A DNA stretch of 64,000 bases, from assembly GCF_001435505.1 (NCBI RefSeq), contig NZ_AZDO01000080.1:46962-110961 (forward strand), given 5' to 3'. The notes under the pieces were generated by a model, which made no database searches, was not told the DNA's origin, and saw only the letters and a program-made list of their open reading frames with translations. This DNA comes from Companilactobacillus futsaii JCM 17355 (GTDB lineage: Bacteria; Bacillota; Bacilli; Lactobacillales; Lactobacillaceae). Shown in pieces: positions 1 to 9,431 of the stretch. Numbering within the stretch: the stretch's first letter is position 1; each line of letters opens with the position of its first letter. The translations under genes and the position numbers were made by a program.

Positions 1-657
1 GTAAATAATGTTAGTCATGAATTAAAGACACCAGTAACTTCAATAGAGGGCTTTTCAGAGACTTTACTTCATGGTGCCAAAGATGATCCTAAAAAATTAA
101 ATCATTTTCTAGAAATTATTCACAGTGAAAGTGTCCGTTTATCTGATTTGATCCAAGACATTTTGTCATTATCTAAAGTTAAACGTGATACGCAAAAAGC
201 TGACACGATTAATTTACATGATGATATTGATCGGATTTTGGACCGTCAATCGATTGCAATCAAGAAACATAATATAACGGTTAAGCAACAATACTTTGGT
301 AATCCTGAAGTAACGATCAATAAAGAAAAAATTAATTTAGTCTTTCGTAATTTGATCAAAAATGCTATTTCTTACAACAAAGAAAATGGCGAGATCGATT
401 TGGAAGTACATCATGATGAAATTGAAAATCGTATTAAATTTGTTATTAAAGATACCGGAATTGGAATTTCTGAAGCAGATCAAGGTCGAATTTTTGAAAG
501 ATTTTATCGCGTTGACCGTTCTAGAAGTTTGGAAACTGGTGGAACAGGTTTAGGTTTGGCTATCGTTAAAGAGACCCTTGATACGTTAGATGGAGATATT
601 AGAATCGAGTCTAATAAGGGATTAGGGACAACATTTACAGTTGACATACCACTTTAA
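1..657 (+). CDS. phoR: PhoR-like sensor histidine kinase, 3' part only
   Basis: The reading frame is open from the first base, so the gene begins before the window and only the cytoplasmic kinase core is present. Visible motifs are the phospho-acceptor H box SHELKTP (codons 5-11), an N box (NLIKNAISYNKENG), the G1 box DTGIGI, an F-box region (FYRVDRS) and the G2 box GGTGLGLAIVK. Such kinases autophosphorylate on His and pass phosphate to an OmpR-type response regulator. The gene immediately precedes the pst phosphate-uptake operon, so a PhoR/PnpS role in phosphate starvation signalling is likely. That assignment rests on context; the sensory domain lies outside the window. Confidence 0.8.
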   Translation, partial: VNNVSHELKTPVTSIEGFSETLLHGAKDDPKKLNHFLEIIHSESVRLSDLIQDILSLSKVKRDTQKADTINLHDDIDRILDRQSIAIKKHNITVKQQYFGNPEVTINKEKINLVFRNLIKNAISYNKENGEIDLEVHHDEIENRIKFVIKDTGIGISEADQGRIFERFYRVDRSRSLETGGTGLGLAIVKETLDTLDGDIRIESNKGLGTTFTVDIPL

Positions 658-664
658 TAAAATT

Positions 665-703
665 GCTGCAACAAAATATTTTATTTTGTTACAGCTTTTT
701 TTT
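665..703 (+). terminator. Intrinsic terminator between the kinase gene and pstS
   Basis: GCTG-AACAAAATA pairs with TATTTTGTT-CAGC and is followed by a run of T. It separates the kinase transcript from pst and argues against any pstS start upstream of this hairpin. Confidence 0.85.
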
Positions 704-731
704 ATACAAAAAATATACAATTGTGTATTAT
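703..731 (+). promoter_or_regulatory. Candidate Pho box / pstS promoter
   Basis: Two TATACA hexamers (703-708 and 714-719) are spaced 11 bp apart, the helical-turn spacing of PhoP direct repeats known from Bacillus. The first also sits 17 bp upstream of a TATTAT -10 candidate (726-731), so the repeats would overlap the -35 region. Only two repeats are clear, so this is a candidate. Confidence 0.45.
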
Positions 732-755
732 TCTAGTCGGATAGAGGTGAGAACA

Positions 756-1631
756 TTGAAAAAGAGACTTGTTGCATTTTTTGCAATTATGATTCCAATT
801 ATTTTTATTTTGAGTGGTTGCAAAGGCACATCAAGCCAAGAGACTATTACAGCAGTTGGTTCGTCAGCTGCTCAACCGTTAGTAGAACTGGCAGGGGAAG
901 AATTTTCGAAGAGCAACCCTAACAGATACGTTAACGTCCAAGGTGGGGGGACCGGTACAGGACTGAGCCAAATTCAACAAGGTGCCGTAAATATCGGTAA
1001 TTCTGATTTGTACGCTGAACAGAAAAAGGGTATTGACGCTAGTAAACTTGTTGATCATCGAATAGCTGCGGTTGGAATGATTCCAATCGTTAATAAAGAC
1101 GTCAAAGTTAAATCATTAACTATTAAGCAATTACGTGAGATTTTCTCTGGTGAGATCACTAACTGGAAACAAGTTGGTGGTCAAGATTTAAAGATTACGA
1201 TAATTAATCGTGCTGACGGTAGTGGTACTAGAGCTGCTTTTGAAAGTGACGTTATGAATGGGGCACCATTCGTCCGTTCACAAGAACAAGATTCTAGTGG
1301 AATGGTTCGTCAAATTGTCAACAATACAGCTGGTTCAATTAGTTATTTGGCTATGCCTTATTTAAATGACGCAGTTAAGACCGTAAATATCAATGGTATT
1401 GCGCCAACAATTAAAAATATTGAAAACAATAAATGGAAGATTTGGTCATATGAGCATTTGTATACAAATGGACAACCAAGTTCTATGACTAAAGAGTTTC
1501 TTGATTTCATTATGACAGATAAGATTCAAAATAAAGTTGTTAAAAAAATGAACTATGTTCCAATCAAAGAAATGAAGTATCAAAAGGATTATAAGGGCAA
1601 TGTTACGCCCGTTTCAAAGGGGGTAAAGTAA
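756..1631 (+). CDS. pstS: Phosphate ABC transporter substrate-binding lipoprotein PstS
   Basis: Captures inorganic phosphate outside the membrane and delivers it to PstCA. I chose the TTG at 756: it follows a good ribosome site (AGAGGTGAGA, 743-752) and gives a short lipoprotein signal peptide ending in the lipobox LSGC. The in-frame start at 663 would lie within the upstream terminator. The mature part carries typical PstS features: AVGSSAAQPL near the N-terminus, a glycine-rich GGGTGTG phosphate-binding loop, and NRADGSGTR. It is the first gene of pstS-C-A-B-B-phoU and lies 1 nt from pstC. Attachment to the membrane through diacylglyceryl-Cys would need Lgt, which is encoded at 7418. Confidence 0.95.
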   Translation: MKKRLVAFFAIMIPIIFILSGCKGTSSQETITAVGSSAAQPLVELAGEEFSKSNPNRYVNVQGGGTGTGLSQIQQGAVNIGNSDLYAEQKKGIDASKLVDHRIAAVGMIPIVNKDVKVKSLTIKQLREIFSGEITNWKQVGGQDLKITIINRADGSGTRAAFESDVMNGAPFVRSQEQDSSGMVRQIVNNTAGSISYLAMPYLNDAVKTVNINGIAPTIKNIENNKWKIWSYEHLYTNGQPSSMTKEFLDFIMTDKIQNKVVKKMNYVPIKEMKYQKDYKGNVTPVSKGVK

Positions 1632-1632
1632 T

Positions 1633-2553
1633 TTGAAAGATCCAATCAAAGAAAGTTTAACGAAAAAATCAGTTTCCGCTAAACGTGAAACTCGCGGTAA
1701 GATTATATCTTTCAGTTTTACAGCCGTTATCGTCTTATTAGTGGTTACGATCATTGGTTTTATCGCATCACGTGGGGTTTTGATTTTTATTAAAGATGGA
1801 GTAAACCCAATTGATTTTCTAACTCATTCTGTCTGGGCACCAGACAAACTCGATAGTGCTGGACATCCAATTGTAGGAGCTGCACCGATGATTGTCGGTT
1901 CGTTTGCAGTTACCTTGATTGCGGCTCTAATCGGTACGCCGTTTGCAATTGCGGCTGCTTTATTTATGACTGAAATTTCGCCTAAATGGGGGCGCAAAAT
2001 TTTACAACCTGTGATTGAATTATTAGTGGGTATCCCTTCAGTTGTTTATGGATTTATCGGTTTAACAATTGTGGTACCTTTCGTAAGAAAAATTGCTGGT
2101 GGTAGTGGATTTGGTATTTTAGCCGGATCATTTGTTCTATTCGTTATGATTTTGCCAACTATTACTTCAATGTCAGTTGATGCACTAAGAGCTGTACCAA
2201 GATATTATCGTGAAGCTTCTTTGGCACTAGGTGCTACTAGATGGCAAACGATTCACAAAGTTATCTTACGAGCTGCAACTCCTGGACTATTGACGGCAGT
2301 TGTCTTTGGGATGGCAAGGGCTTTTGGTGAAGCTTTGGCTGTTCAAATGGTTATCGGTAATGCCATGTTATTACCACAAAATTTAGTATCTCCATCATCG
2401 ACTTTGACTAGTGTTTTGACGATGAATATGGGTAACACCATTATGGGATCAACGCCAAACAATGCGCTTTGGTCGTTAGCTTTACTGTTGTTGTTGATGT
2501 CTCTATTCTTCAACTTCATCATCAGATCGATTGCTAAGCGAGGTGAATTCTAG
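1633..2553 (+). CDS. pstC: Phosphate ABC transporter permease PstC
   Basis: Integral membrane half of the phosphate channel (306 aa), with about six membrane segments. The first spans roughly residues 27-50, after a positively charged N-terminal tail. An EAA-type cytoplasmic loop that contacts the ATPase is visible around residues 195-220 (REASLALGATRW). The start is TTG at 1633 behind the strong site AAAGGGGG. The stop overlaps the pstA start by one base, indicating translational coupling within the operon. Confidence 0.95.
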   Translation: MKDPIKESLTKKSVSAKRETRGKIISFSFTAVIVLLVVTIIGFIASRGVLIFIKDGVNPIDFLTHSVWAPDKLDSAGHPIVGAAPMIVGSFAVTLIAALIGTPFAIAAALFMTEISPKWGRKILQPVIELLVGIPSVVYGFIGLTIVVPFVRKIAGGSGFGILAGSFVLFVMILPTITSMSVDALRAVPRYYREASLALGATRWQTIHKVILRAATPGLLTAVVFGMARAFGEALAVQMVIGNAMLLPQNLVSPSSTLTSVLTMNMGNTIMGSTPNNALWSLALLLLLMSLFFNFIIRSIAKRGEF

Positions 2554-3440
2554 TGTTTAATGAGAAAAAGAAAGACAAAATTGCTACAGGTGTTATTTAT
2601 GCAATGTCAGGCATTATTGTCTTGATCTTACTTGGCTTATTGATCTATATCTTGGGTAGCGGTTTGAGATATGTGAATTGGCATTTTTTGACTTCTGGTT
2701 CAAAAGCTTTTCAAGCTGGAAGTGGTGTTGGAATTCAACTATTCAATTCATTTTTTCTCTTGATTTTATCAATGTTGATTTCGATTCCAATTTCAATTTG
2801 TGCTGGAATTTATTTGTCTGAATACGCTGGGAAGAATAAATTCGTCGAATTGATCCGTGTTTCAATTGAAGTTTTGAGTTCTTTACCATCAATCGTTGTT
2901 GGTTTGTTTGGATTTTTGATTTTTGTAATTAGTTTTAAATTTGGATTCTCAATTCTTTCTGGTGCACTAACTTTGACAGTCTTTAATTTGCCAATCCTAA
3001 CGAGAAATGTGGAAGACTCATTGAAGTCTGTTCCTCAGTCTCAACGAGAAGCAGGCCTTGCATTGGGACTATCAAAGTGGGAAACAGTGATTCATGTCAT
3101 TATTCCCGATGGATTACCAGGAATTATTACTGGGATGATCATCGGTGCCGGAAGAGTCTTTGGTGAAGCCGCAGCCTTGATTTATACAGCCGGTCAGTCT
3201 GCTCCACCACTAGATTTCACTAATTTCAACGTCTTTAGTATCACAAGTCCATTGAATTTAATGAGACCAGCTGAAACGTTGGCGGTACATATTTGGAAAG
3301 TTAACTCGGAAGGTTTGATTCCTGATGCAGTGCAAGTTTCTGCAGGAGCTTCAGCCGTATTGATTATCGCCGTATTGATTTTTAATCTTCTCTCAAGATA
3401 TATTGGCAATTTAGTTTATAAAAAGATGACGGGTGAGTAG
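2553..3440 (+). CDS. pstA: Phosphate ABC transporter permease PstA
   Basis: Second membrane subunit of the phosphate importer (295 aa). It has multiple hydrophobic segments and an EAA loop near residues 165-190 (REAGLALGLSKWE), the contact site for PstB. It begins with GTG overlapping the pstC stop codon and ends 3 nt before pstB1. Size and motif layout match normal PstA proteins; nothing is missing. Confidence 0.95.
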   Translation: MFNEKKKDKIATGVIYAMSGIIVLILLGLLIYILGSGLRYVNWHFLTSGSKAFQAGSGVGIQLFNSFFLLILSMLISIPISICAGIYLSEYAGKNKFVELIRVSIEVLSSLPSIVVGLFGFLIFVISFKFGFSILSGALTLTVFNLPILTRNVEDSLKSVPQSQREAGLALGLSKWETVIHVIIPDGLPGIITGMIIGAGRVFGEAAALIYTAGQSAPPLDFTNFNVFSITSPLNLMRPAETLAVHIWKVNSEGLIPDAVQVSAGASAVLIIAVLIFNLLSRYIGNLVYKKMTGE

Positions 3441-3443
3441 AAT

Positions 3444-4250
3444 ATGACTGAACAAAATGAACAACAATACATCCTTCATTTAGACGAGGATAAACATGAA
3501 ATCGCCATGAAGACTAAGGATCTACAAGTTTTTTATGGTGAAAAAGAAGCTATGCACAAAGCATCGCTTCAATTTGAAAGATACAAGATTACTTCTTTGA
3601 TAGGCGCTTCGGGTTCTGGTAAATCAACTTATTTAAGATCTTTAAATCGGATGAACGATGAAGTACCAAGTGCTAGCGTTAAAGGTCAGATCATGTATCG
3701 TGGTTTAGATATCAATAAAGATAATGTTGATATTTATGAGGTTAGAAAACATATTGGAATGGTTTTTCAACGTCCTAATCCATTTTCTAAATCAATTTAT
3801 GACAACATTACTTTTGCACTAAAGCGTCATGGCTTACATGACAAAGATAAATTAGATGAAATTGTTGAGACAACTTTGAAACAGGCTTCATTGTGGGACC
3901 AAGTCAAAGATGATCTCAATAAAAGTGCATTAGCACTCTCTGGGGGTCAACAACAAAGACTTTGTATTGCTAGAGCCATTGCGATGAAACCGGATATTTT
4001 ATTGATGGATGAACCTGCAAGTGCGCTAGATCCAATATCAACGTCAAATGTTGAAGAAACAATGTTGAGCTTGAAGGATAAATTTACGATCATTATCGTT
4101 ACGCACAACATGCAACAAGCAGCTAGAATCAGTGATTACACAGCATTTTTCCACATGGGACATGCTGTTGAATTTAATGAAACTAGAAAAATCTTTACTC
4201 GTCCGAAAATTAAGACGACTGAAGACTATGTTTCTGGACACTTTGGATAG
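3444..4250 (+). CDS. pstB1: Phosphate ABC transporter ATPase PstB (first copy)
   Basis: ATP-hydrolysing subunit that powers PstCA (268 aa). The Walker A motif GASGSGKST is at residues 54-62, followed by the LSGGQQQR signature and Walker B ([13 protein letters not shown]) with the H-loop VTHNM. Compared with the second copy it carries about 16 extra N-terminal residues and has Ala in the DEPASALD motif where most PstB proteins have Thr. Tandem PstB genes are common in lactobacilli and other Firmicutes. Whether both pair with the same PstCA is not visible here. Confidence 0.95.
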   Translation: MTEQNEQQYILHLDEDKHEIAMKTKDLQVFYGEKEAMHKASLQFERYKITSLIGASGSGKSTYLRSLNRMNDEVPSASVKGQIMYRGLDINKDNVDIYEVRKHIGMVFQRPNPFSKSIYDNITFALKRHGLHDKDKLDEIVETTLKQASLWDQVKDDLNKSALALSGGQQQRLCIARAIAMKPDILLMDEPASALDPISTSNVEETMLSLKDKFTIIIVTHNMQQAARISDYTAFFHMGHAVEFNETRKIFTRPKIKTTEDYVSGHFG

Positions 4251-4261
4251 GAGCACTCATA

Positions 4262-5020
4262 TTGACAGAAAAAATTTTAACATCATCTGACGTACATTTA
4301 TTTTATGGTAAAAAAGAAGCTTTAAAAGGCATTAATTTAGACTTTAATAAAAATGAAATCACAGCTTTGATAGGACCTTCTGGATGTGGTAAGTCAACTT
4401 ATCTTAGATGTCTTAACCGTATGAATGACTTGATTCCTGATGTAACAATCACGGGAACTATTAGTTTGAACGGAAAGAATATTTATGCTCCAAATATTGA
4501 TACAGTTGAACTACGTAAGCAAGTTGGAATGGTTTTTCAACAACCAAATCCGTTTCCATTCTCAATCTATGATAATGTAGTATATGGACTAAGACTTGCG
4601 GGCGTAAAAGATAAAGCTGTTTTGGATGAAGCTGTTGAAACTAGTTTGCAAAGTGCCGCTGTTTGGGATGACGTCAAAGATAAATTACATCAAAGTGCTT
4701 TGTCATTATCTGGTGGTCAGCAACAGAGAGTATGTATTGCTAGAGTTTTAGCAGTGAAACCTGATATTATCTTATTAGATGAACCAACTTCAGCTTTGGA
4801 TCCAATATCATCATCCAAAGTTGAAGATACCATGCTTCGTTTACGTGAGGATTACACAATTATTACCGTTACACATAATATGCAACAGGCATCAAGAATA
4901 TCAGATCAGACCGCTTTCTTCCTAAATGGGGAATTGATTGAGGCGGATAAAACTAGAAATATTTTCTTAAATCCGAAAGAAAAACAGACGGAGGATTATA
5001 TTTCTGGAAAATTCGGTTAG
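4262..5020 (+). CDS. pstB2: Phosphate ABC transporter ATPase PstB (second copy)
   Basis: Canonical-length PstB (252 aa) with Walker [10 protein letters not shown] (residues 38-46), Q-loop [10 protein letters not shown], signature LSGGQQQR and Walker [14 protein letters not shown]. It starts at TTG (4262), preceded by GATAGGAG overlapping the end of pstB1. It is closer to the family consensus than the first copy, so it may be the ancestral ATPase of the operon. Confidence 0.95.
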   Translation: MTEKILTSSDVHLFYGKKEALKGINLDFNKNEITALIGPSGCGKSTYLRCLNRMNDLIPDVTITGTISLNGKNIYAPNIDTVELRKQVGMVFQQPNPFPFSIYDNVVYGLRLAGVKDKAVLDEAVETSLQSAAVWDDVKDKLHQSALSLSGGQQQRVCIARVLAVKPDIILLDEPTSALDPISSSKVEDTMLRLREDYTIITVTHNMQQASRISDQTAFFLNGELIEADKTRNIFLNPKEKQTEDYISGKFG

Positions 5021-5031
5021 GAGAAAAGAAA

Positions 5032-5703
5032 ATGCGTACTACTTTTGAAGAACAATTAAATAATCTACATTTACGGTTCTCAGAGATGGGTATGATGGCC
5101 AGTGAAGCCATTATGAAATCCGTTAAAGCATATATAGATCATGACAAGGCTTTGGCAAAAGATGTAATTCAACATGACCATGTGATCAACAAACGTGAAA
5201 TGGATCTGGAAAAAGAATCTTTTGAAATGATTGCTCTGCAACAACCTGTGACATCCGATTTGAGAATGATTGTGACAGTATTAAAGGCAAGTTCTGATTT
5301 AGAGCGAATGGGTGACCATGCTGTAAGTATTGCGCAAGAAACGATTCGAGTAAAAGGTGAAACTAGAATTCCAGAAATTGAAAAACTTATTGCCGAAATG
5401 GGTAATATGGCAACATCAATCGTTGAAGACTCGCTAGAAGCTTATCTTAAAAGAGACAGTAAGATGGCTGAAGAAGTAGCTCATCGCGATATTGAAATCG
5501 ACGCTAAGAGTACTATGATCAATGAATTGTGTATCAAGGATATGCAAAAAACGGTTGAGAACGTTTTAAGTGGCTCTTCTTACATGTTAGTGGCTAGTTA
5601 TTTGGAACGTGTTGGAGACTATGCAACTAATATTTGTGAGTGGGTAGTTTACTTGAACACCGGACATGTGGTAGAACTGAATCGGAAGCACATTGCTGAA
5701 TAG
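5032..5703 (+). CDS. phoU: Phosphate signalling regulator PhoU
   Basis: A 223-aa all-helical protein of two PhoU repeats. Each repeat has the metal-binding signature pattern (ERMGDHAVSIAQE near residue 95 and ERVGDYATNICEW near residue 197). In known systems PhoU links the Pst transporter to the PhoR kinase and restrains phosphate uptake when phosphate is plentiful. It is the last gene of the pst operon, 11 nt after pstB2, as in most bacteria. Confidence 0.95.
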   Translation: MRTTFEEQLNNLHLRFSEMGMMASEAIMKSVKAYIDHDKALAKDVIQHDHVINKREMDLEKESFEMIALQQPVTSDLRMIVTVLKASSDLERMGDHAVSIAQETIRVKGETRIPEIEKLIAEMGNMATSIVEDSLEAYLKRDSKMAEEVAHRDIEIDAKSTMINELCIKDMQKTVENVLSGSSYMLVASYLERVGDYATNICEWVVYLNTGHVVELNRKHIAE

Positions 5704-5745
5704 GCATGTGTTTAATATTTTTGGAACGAGTTGAGGTGATATTTT

Positions 5746-5997
5746 ATGAAAAATAGAATCACGAGATCTAGTACAAATCGGATGCTTGCAGGTGTTTGTG
5801 GAGGATTAGGTGAGTACTTTGGAATCGACTCAACTTGGATTCGCCTGCTGTTTATTTTCCTAACACCGTTGACTTATTTTTTGACGATTTTAGTTTATGT
5901 AGTTTGCGTTTTTTCATTTCCAGAGACACGCAATATTCAAGAAACTGATTTTAGAAGGAAATATCGTCGACCTAAGGCATCCAAAAAATATTATTGA
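5746..5997 (+). CDS. PspC-domain membrane protein
   Basis: Small protein (83 aa) with an N-terminal PspC domain: RITRSSTNRMLAGVCGGLGEY is followed by one long hydrophobic segment (about residues 28-55) and a basic tail. PspC proteins sit in the membrane and are tied to envelope stress in other bacteria; in lactobacilli their role is largely untested. It is followed 29 nt later by a four-helix membrane protein, a common neighbour pair, suggesting a shared envelope function. Confidence 0.85.
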   Translation: MKNRITRSSTNRMLAGVCGGLGEYFGIDSTWIRLLFIFLTPLTYFLTILVYVVCVFSFPETRNIQETDFRRKYRRPKASKKYY

Positions 5998-6026
5998 TTT
6001 AAATATTAATTAAATGAGGGTATGCA

Positions 6027-6392
6027 ATGAAGTTATTAATCAGACTGGTAATTCAAACGTTGTTGTTTTTAGCAATTGCGCGTGTCTTGCCAGGGATGTT
6101 TCAAATCGATAGTTTAGGTACGGCTATTTTAGCAAGTTTGGTTTTGGTAATTTTGAATGGAACTATCAAACCACTGTTGCACATCATTTCATTGCCGATT
6201 ACTTTTATCACTTTCGGATTGTTTTCTTTTGTGATTAACGCTATTACTTTGGAACTGACTTCTGTTTTAGTAGGATCAGCAAGTTTTCATTTTAATGGTT
6301 TTGGTTCGGCATTAGTCGTGGCAGTTATTTTAGCAATTTGTTATTCTATTATTAACAATTACACGAAAGATAATTTTCAAAGACGCGTTTAG
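6027..6392 (+). CDS. Phage-holin-4-like (YvlD/DUF360) membrane protein
   Basis: 121 aa with four predicted membrane helices and the family features PGMFQIDSLGTAIL and LNGTIKPLLHIISLPITFIT. This family (Phage_holin_4_2, YvlD type) is chromosomal and not a phage lysis gene despite its name. In Bacillus its neighbours are PspC-type genes, as here. The stop codon lies within the terminator hairpin that closes this two-gene unit. Confidence 0.8.
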   Translation: MKLLIRLVIQTLLFLAIARVLPGMFQIDSLGTAILASLVLVILNGTIKPLLHIISLPITFITFGLFSFVINAITLELTSVLVGSASFHFNGFGSALVVAVILAICYSIINNYTKDNFQRRV

Positions 6393-6407
6393 AACGCGTT
6401 TTTTTTG
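6383..6407 (+). terminator. Intrinsic terminator after the PspC/YvlD pair
   Basis: ACGCGTT-TAG-AACGCGT forms a perfect 7-bp stem followed by eight T. The stem includes the last codons and stop of the preceding gene. Confidence 0.9.
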
Positions 6408-6458
6408 TATCATTTAATGATAAACTTAAGGTAAAACATGAATTAGTGAGGCTGGGTT

Positions 6459-7418
6459 ATGACAAATTTTGTTACTGTATCACAATTGGTAAAAGATAAT
6501 GAATTAAAAGTTTATAGTGGCGAAGAGCTTCTTGAGGGTAAAAAAGTTATTACTAGTGATATCTCTCGTCCAGGAATTGAATTAACTGGTTACTTTGACT
6601 ATTACCCTAGTGAAAGAATTCAATTATTTGGACAAACTGAATCGGCTTATTCGCGTTCAATGACAAGCAACAACCGGTATAAGGTCATGTTGGAGTTGTG
6701 TCGTGAAGATACGCCGGCATTGCTTATTTCTAGAAATATCCAACCTAGTAAAGAAATTTTGCAAGCGGCTAAGGAACACAACGTGCCAGTAATTGGTTCG
6801 ACTTTACCTACAACTAGACTTTCTAGTATGATTACTGAGTACCTCGATGAAAAATTAGCACCTAGAGAATCAATCCATGGGGTTTTAGTTGATGTTTATG
6901 GTATTGGAATCCTTTTGACAGGACATTCTGGAATTGGTAAGAGTGAAACTGCTTTGGAACTAGTTAAAAGGGGACATCGTTTGATTGCTGATGATCGTGT
7001 CGATGTTTATCAACGTGATGAGAAGACGATTGTTGGTGAAGCGCCTAAGATCTTGAACCACTTGCTAGAAATTCGTGGTATCGGAATTATCGATGTGATG
7101 AATCTCTTTGGTGCTGGTGCCGTTCGTTCCAAGAGTGAAATTCAATTGATCATCAATTTGGAAAATTGGTCAGCAGATAAGAATTATGATCGAATCGGAA
7201 CTTTGGAAGACAAGCGGACTTTCTTCGATGTTGATGTTCCACAAATTACCGTTCCCGTTAAAGTCGGTCGTAATATTTCTATTATCATCGAAGTTGCAGC
7301 AATGAACTATCGTGCTAAGAAGATGGGCTACGATGCTACTAAGAAATTCGAGGATAATTTGGGCTTATTGATTAAAGAAAATGAAGCCAAAACAAAAAAT
7401 GATGGAGAAGGTAAGTAA
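6459..7418 (+). CDS. hprK: HPr kinase/phosphorylase
   Basis: Phosphorylates and dephosphorylates Ser46 of HPr, the switch for CcpA-dependent carbon catabolite control. The 319-aa protein shows the P-loop GHSGIGKS at residues 155-162 and the HprK signature [17 protein letters not shown] at 202-218. The N-terminal domain runs to about residue 130. The stop codon overlaps the lgt start by one base, the classic hprK-lgt coupling in Firmicutes. Length and motifs are complete. Confidence 0.97.
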   Translation: MTNFVTVSQLVKDNELKVYSGEELLEGKKVITSDISRPGIELTGYFDYYPSERIQLFGQTESAYSRSMTSNNRYKVMLELCREDTPALLISRNIQPSKEILQAAKEHNVPVIGSTLPTTRLSSMITEYLDEKLAPRESIHGVLVDVYGIGILLTGHSGIGKSETALELVKRGHRLIADDRVDVYQRDEKTIVGEAPKILNHLLEIRGIGIIDVMNLFGAGAVRSKSEIQLIINLENWSADKNYDRIGTLEDKRTFFDVDVPQITVPVKVGRNISIIIEVAAMNYRAKKMGYDATKKFEDNLGLLIKENEAKTKNDGEGK

Positions 7419-8233
7419 TGAGTTTTAACCTATTAGCATTAAATCCGATTGCGTTTAATCTGGGGGGATTACAAGTACATTGGTATGGCATCATCATTGC
7501 TTTGGGCGCCTTGGTTGGTGTTATTATGGCAATGCGTGAGGCTAAAAGACGTCATCTAGACCCAGATAATATTTTGGATTTAGTCTTGTATGGGGTACCG
7601 ATTGCCTTAGTTGGTGCTCGATTGTATTATGTGATTTTTGAATTACCATTTTATTTAGCTAATCCAAGTGAGATCATTAAAATTTGGCACGGTGGAATTG
7701 CTATTTACGGTGGCTTAATCGCGGCCTTTATTGTGCTGTTAGTTTTGTGTAAAAAGAGAAGTATTTCTCCTTGGTTGATGCTAGATATTGCTGCACCATC
7801 GGTTTTACTTGGTCAAATCGTTGGTCGCTGGGGTAACTTTATGAATCAAGAAGCCTTTGGTGCCAAAACTAGTTTAGACTTTTTACAATCGTTGCATCTG
7901 CCACATTTCATCATTGAACAGATGTATATCAATGGGGCTTATCGCCAACCAACGTTTTTGTATGAATCGGTTGGAAACTTGATTGGTTTAATTTTGATTT
8001 TAGTTTTAAGAAATAGAAAACATCTTTTTAAACGTGGAGAAGTTTTTTTAGCTTATTTGATTTGGTATCCAGCGGTTCGATTTTTTGTCGAGGGGATGCG
8101 AACGGATAGTTTGTATATCTTACCTGGAGTTAGAGTTTCACAAGTCCTATCATTAGTTTTATTCGTTGTTGCAATCGGTTTGTTTATTTATCGACGCAAA
8201 CGACAAAAACAGCCTTGGTACAATGAATTGTGA
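7418..8233 (+). CDS. lgt: Prolipoprotein diacylglyceryl transferase
   Basis: Transfers diacylglycerol from phosphatidylglycerol to the lipobox cysteine of prelipoproteins at the outer face of the membrane. The 271-aa polytopic protein shows the HGG motif (residues 91-93) and the Lgt signature [10 protein letters not shown] (136-145), which contains essential Arg and Asn/Glu residues. PstS in this window is a predicted substrate. It is translationally coupled to hprK; trxB follows after 65 nt. Confidence 0.97.
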   Translation: MSFNLLALNPIAFNLGGLQVHWYGIIIALGALVGVIMAMREAKRRHLDPDNILDLVLYGVPIALVGARLYYVIFELPFYLANPSEIIKIWHGGIAIYGGLIAAFIVLLVLCKKRSISPWLMLDIAAPSVLLGQIVGRWGNFMNQEAFGAKTSLDFLQSLHLPHFIIEQMYINGAYRQPTFLYESVGNLIGLILILVLRNRKHLFKRGEVFLAYLIWYPAVRFFVEGMRTDSLYILPGVRVSQVLSLVLFVVAIGLFIYRRKRQKQPWYNEL

Positions 8234-8298
8234 GCAACTTAATTGCCAAGTTGAAAAATAATGGTAATATTTGTTGAGTAATAGGAGGTAATTCGACG

Positions 8299-9240
8299 AT
8301 GAAAACATATGATGTAGTAGTTATTGGTGCGGGACCTGGTGGTTTAACAGCTGCTCTATACGCTTCACGTGCTAATTTGTCAGTAATGATTCTTGATCGT
8401 GGTATTTATGGTGGCCAAATGAACAACACCGCCGCAATCGAAAATTATCCTGGCTTTGATTCAATTTTAGGACCAGACTTGAGTGAAAAGATGTATCAAT
8501 CATCAACTCAATTTGGAGCTGACTTTGGTTATGGCGCTGTTGAATCAGTTGAAGGCAAAGGAAATGTCAAAATTATCCATACAGATGATGGTGATTATGA
8601 AACAAAGGCTTTGATTATTGCCACTGGTTCACAATACAAGAAGATTGGCGTACCTGGTGAGGAAGAATTATCAGGCCGTGGAGTATCTTACTGTGCTGTC
8701 TGTGATGGTGCATTCTTCAAAGGTCAAGACGTTGCTGTTATCGGTGGTGGCGATTCTGCCGTTGAAGAGGGTATTTATTTAACACAATTAGCTAAGTCCG
8801 TAACAATTATTCACCGTCGTGATCAATTACGTGCCCAAAAGATTTTGCAAGATCGTGCATTTAAGAATGACAAGATCAAATTCGTTTGGAATGCTGACGT
8901 CAAAGAAATCACAAGTGAAGACGATAAGGTTTCTGGTGTACGTTACATTGACAAGAAGACTGGTGAAGAACACGTTGTACCAGCTAAGGGTGCCTTTATC
9001 TATGTTGGTATCAAACCAATGACTGAACCATTCAAGGGCTTGGGTGTGCTTGATAAAGATGGTTGGATCGATACTAATGAACATATGGAGACAAAGGTTC
9101 CTGGAATCTTTGCTGTTGGTGACGTTAGAAAGAAAGACTTGCGTCAAGTTGCTATTGCTGTTGGTGAAGGTGGAATTGCTGGACAACAAGCTTACAACTA
9201 TATTCAAGAGCTTTCTGATAGTGAAGTTTCAGCTAAGTAA
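8299..9240 (+). CDS. trxB: Thioredoxin-disulfide reductase
   Basis: NADPH- and FAD-dependent reductase that keeps thioredoxin reduced. The 313-aa protein shows the FAD motif GAGPGG (residues 10-15), the redox-active pair CAVC (Cys132/Cys135), the NADPH motif GGGDSAVEE, and GIFAVGDVR near the C-terminus. The ribosome site AGGAGG precedes the ATG. It forms the end of the hprK-lgt-trxB unit. The gpsA or galU gene often placed before trxB in related lactobacilli is absent here. Confidence 0.97.
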   Translation: MKTYDVVVIGAGPGGLTAALYASRANLSVMILDRGIYGGQMNNTAAIENYPGFDSILGPDLSEKMYQSSTQFGADFGYGAVESVEGKGNVKIIHTDDGDYETKALIIATGSQYKKIGVPGEEELSGRGVSYCAVCDGAFFKGQDVAVIGGGDSAVEEGIYLTQLAKSVTIIHRRDQLRAQKILQDRAFKNDKIKFVWNADVKEITSEDDKVSGVRYIDKKTGEEHVVPAKGAFIYVGIKPMTEPFKGLGVLDKDGWIDTNEHMETKVPGIFAVGDVRKKDLRQVAIAVGEGGIAGQQAYNYIQELSDSEVSAK

Positions 9241-9267
9241 TCATTTTATAAAAATTAATTAATTGAG

Positions 9268-9311
9268 GGTTATGCAAAGGAGAATTTATCTCTTTTACAT
9301 AACCTTTTTTT
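9268..9311 (+). terminator. Intrinsic terminator after trxB
   Basis: GGTTATG-AAAGGAGA pairs with TCTCTTTT-CATAACC and is followed by seven T. It closes the hprK-lgt-trxB unit. Confidence 0.9.
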
Positions 9312-9375
9312 AGTATTTGAGATTATAGTAATTATTTAATAATTGAAAAATAATTTTTTTAAAAGTGGTTCCGTT

Positions 9376-9403
9376 TTGTACATGTTTAAACATATAGTAT
9401 AAT
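9376..9403 (+). promoter_or_regulatory. Promoter with a palindromic operator candidate
   Basis: TTGTAC (9376-9381) and a perfect TATAAT (9398-9403) are separated by 16 bp. The spacer contains the perfect 12-bp palindrome ATGTTTAAACAT (9382-9393). Its position suits a repressor site, possibly for the adjacent XRE protein acting on its own gene. Confidence 0.6.
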
Positions 9404-9431
9404 ATGTATAAAAAGATAGGAAGTGATTCTT

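Noticed and set aside
663..755. N-terminal extension of pstS from 663
   Set aside because: The segment includes a terminator hairpin and lacks a ribosome site; TTG at 756 gives a proper lipoprotein signal peptide.
6027..6392. Phage holin / prophage remnant
   Set aside because: The holin-4 label is a family name; neighbours are ordinary chromosomal genes and no other phage gene is present.
8827..9207. 126-codon open frame antisense to trxB
   Set aside because: Lies wholly inside a conserved gene; no own promoter or ribosome site.
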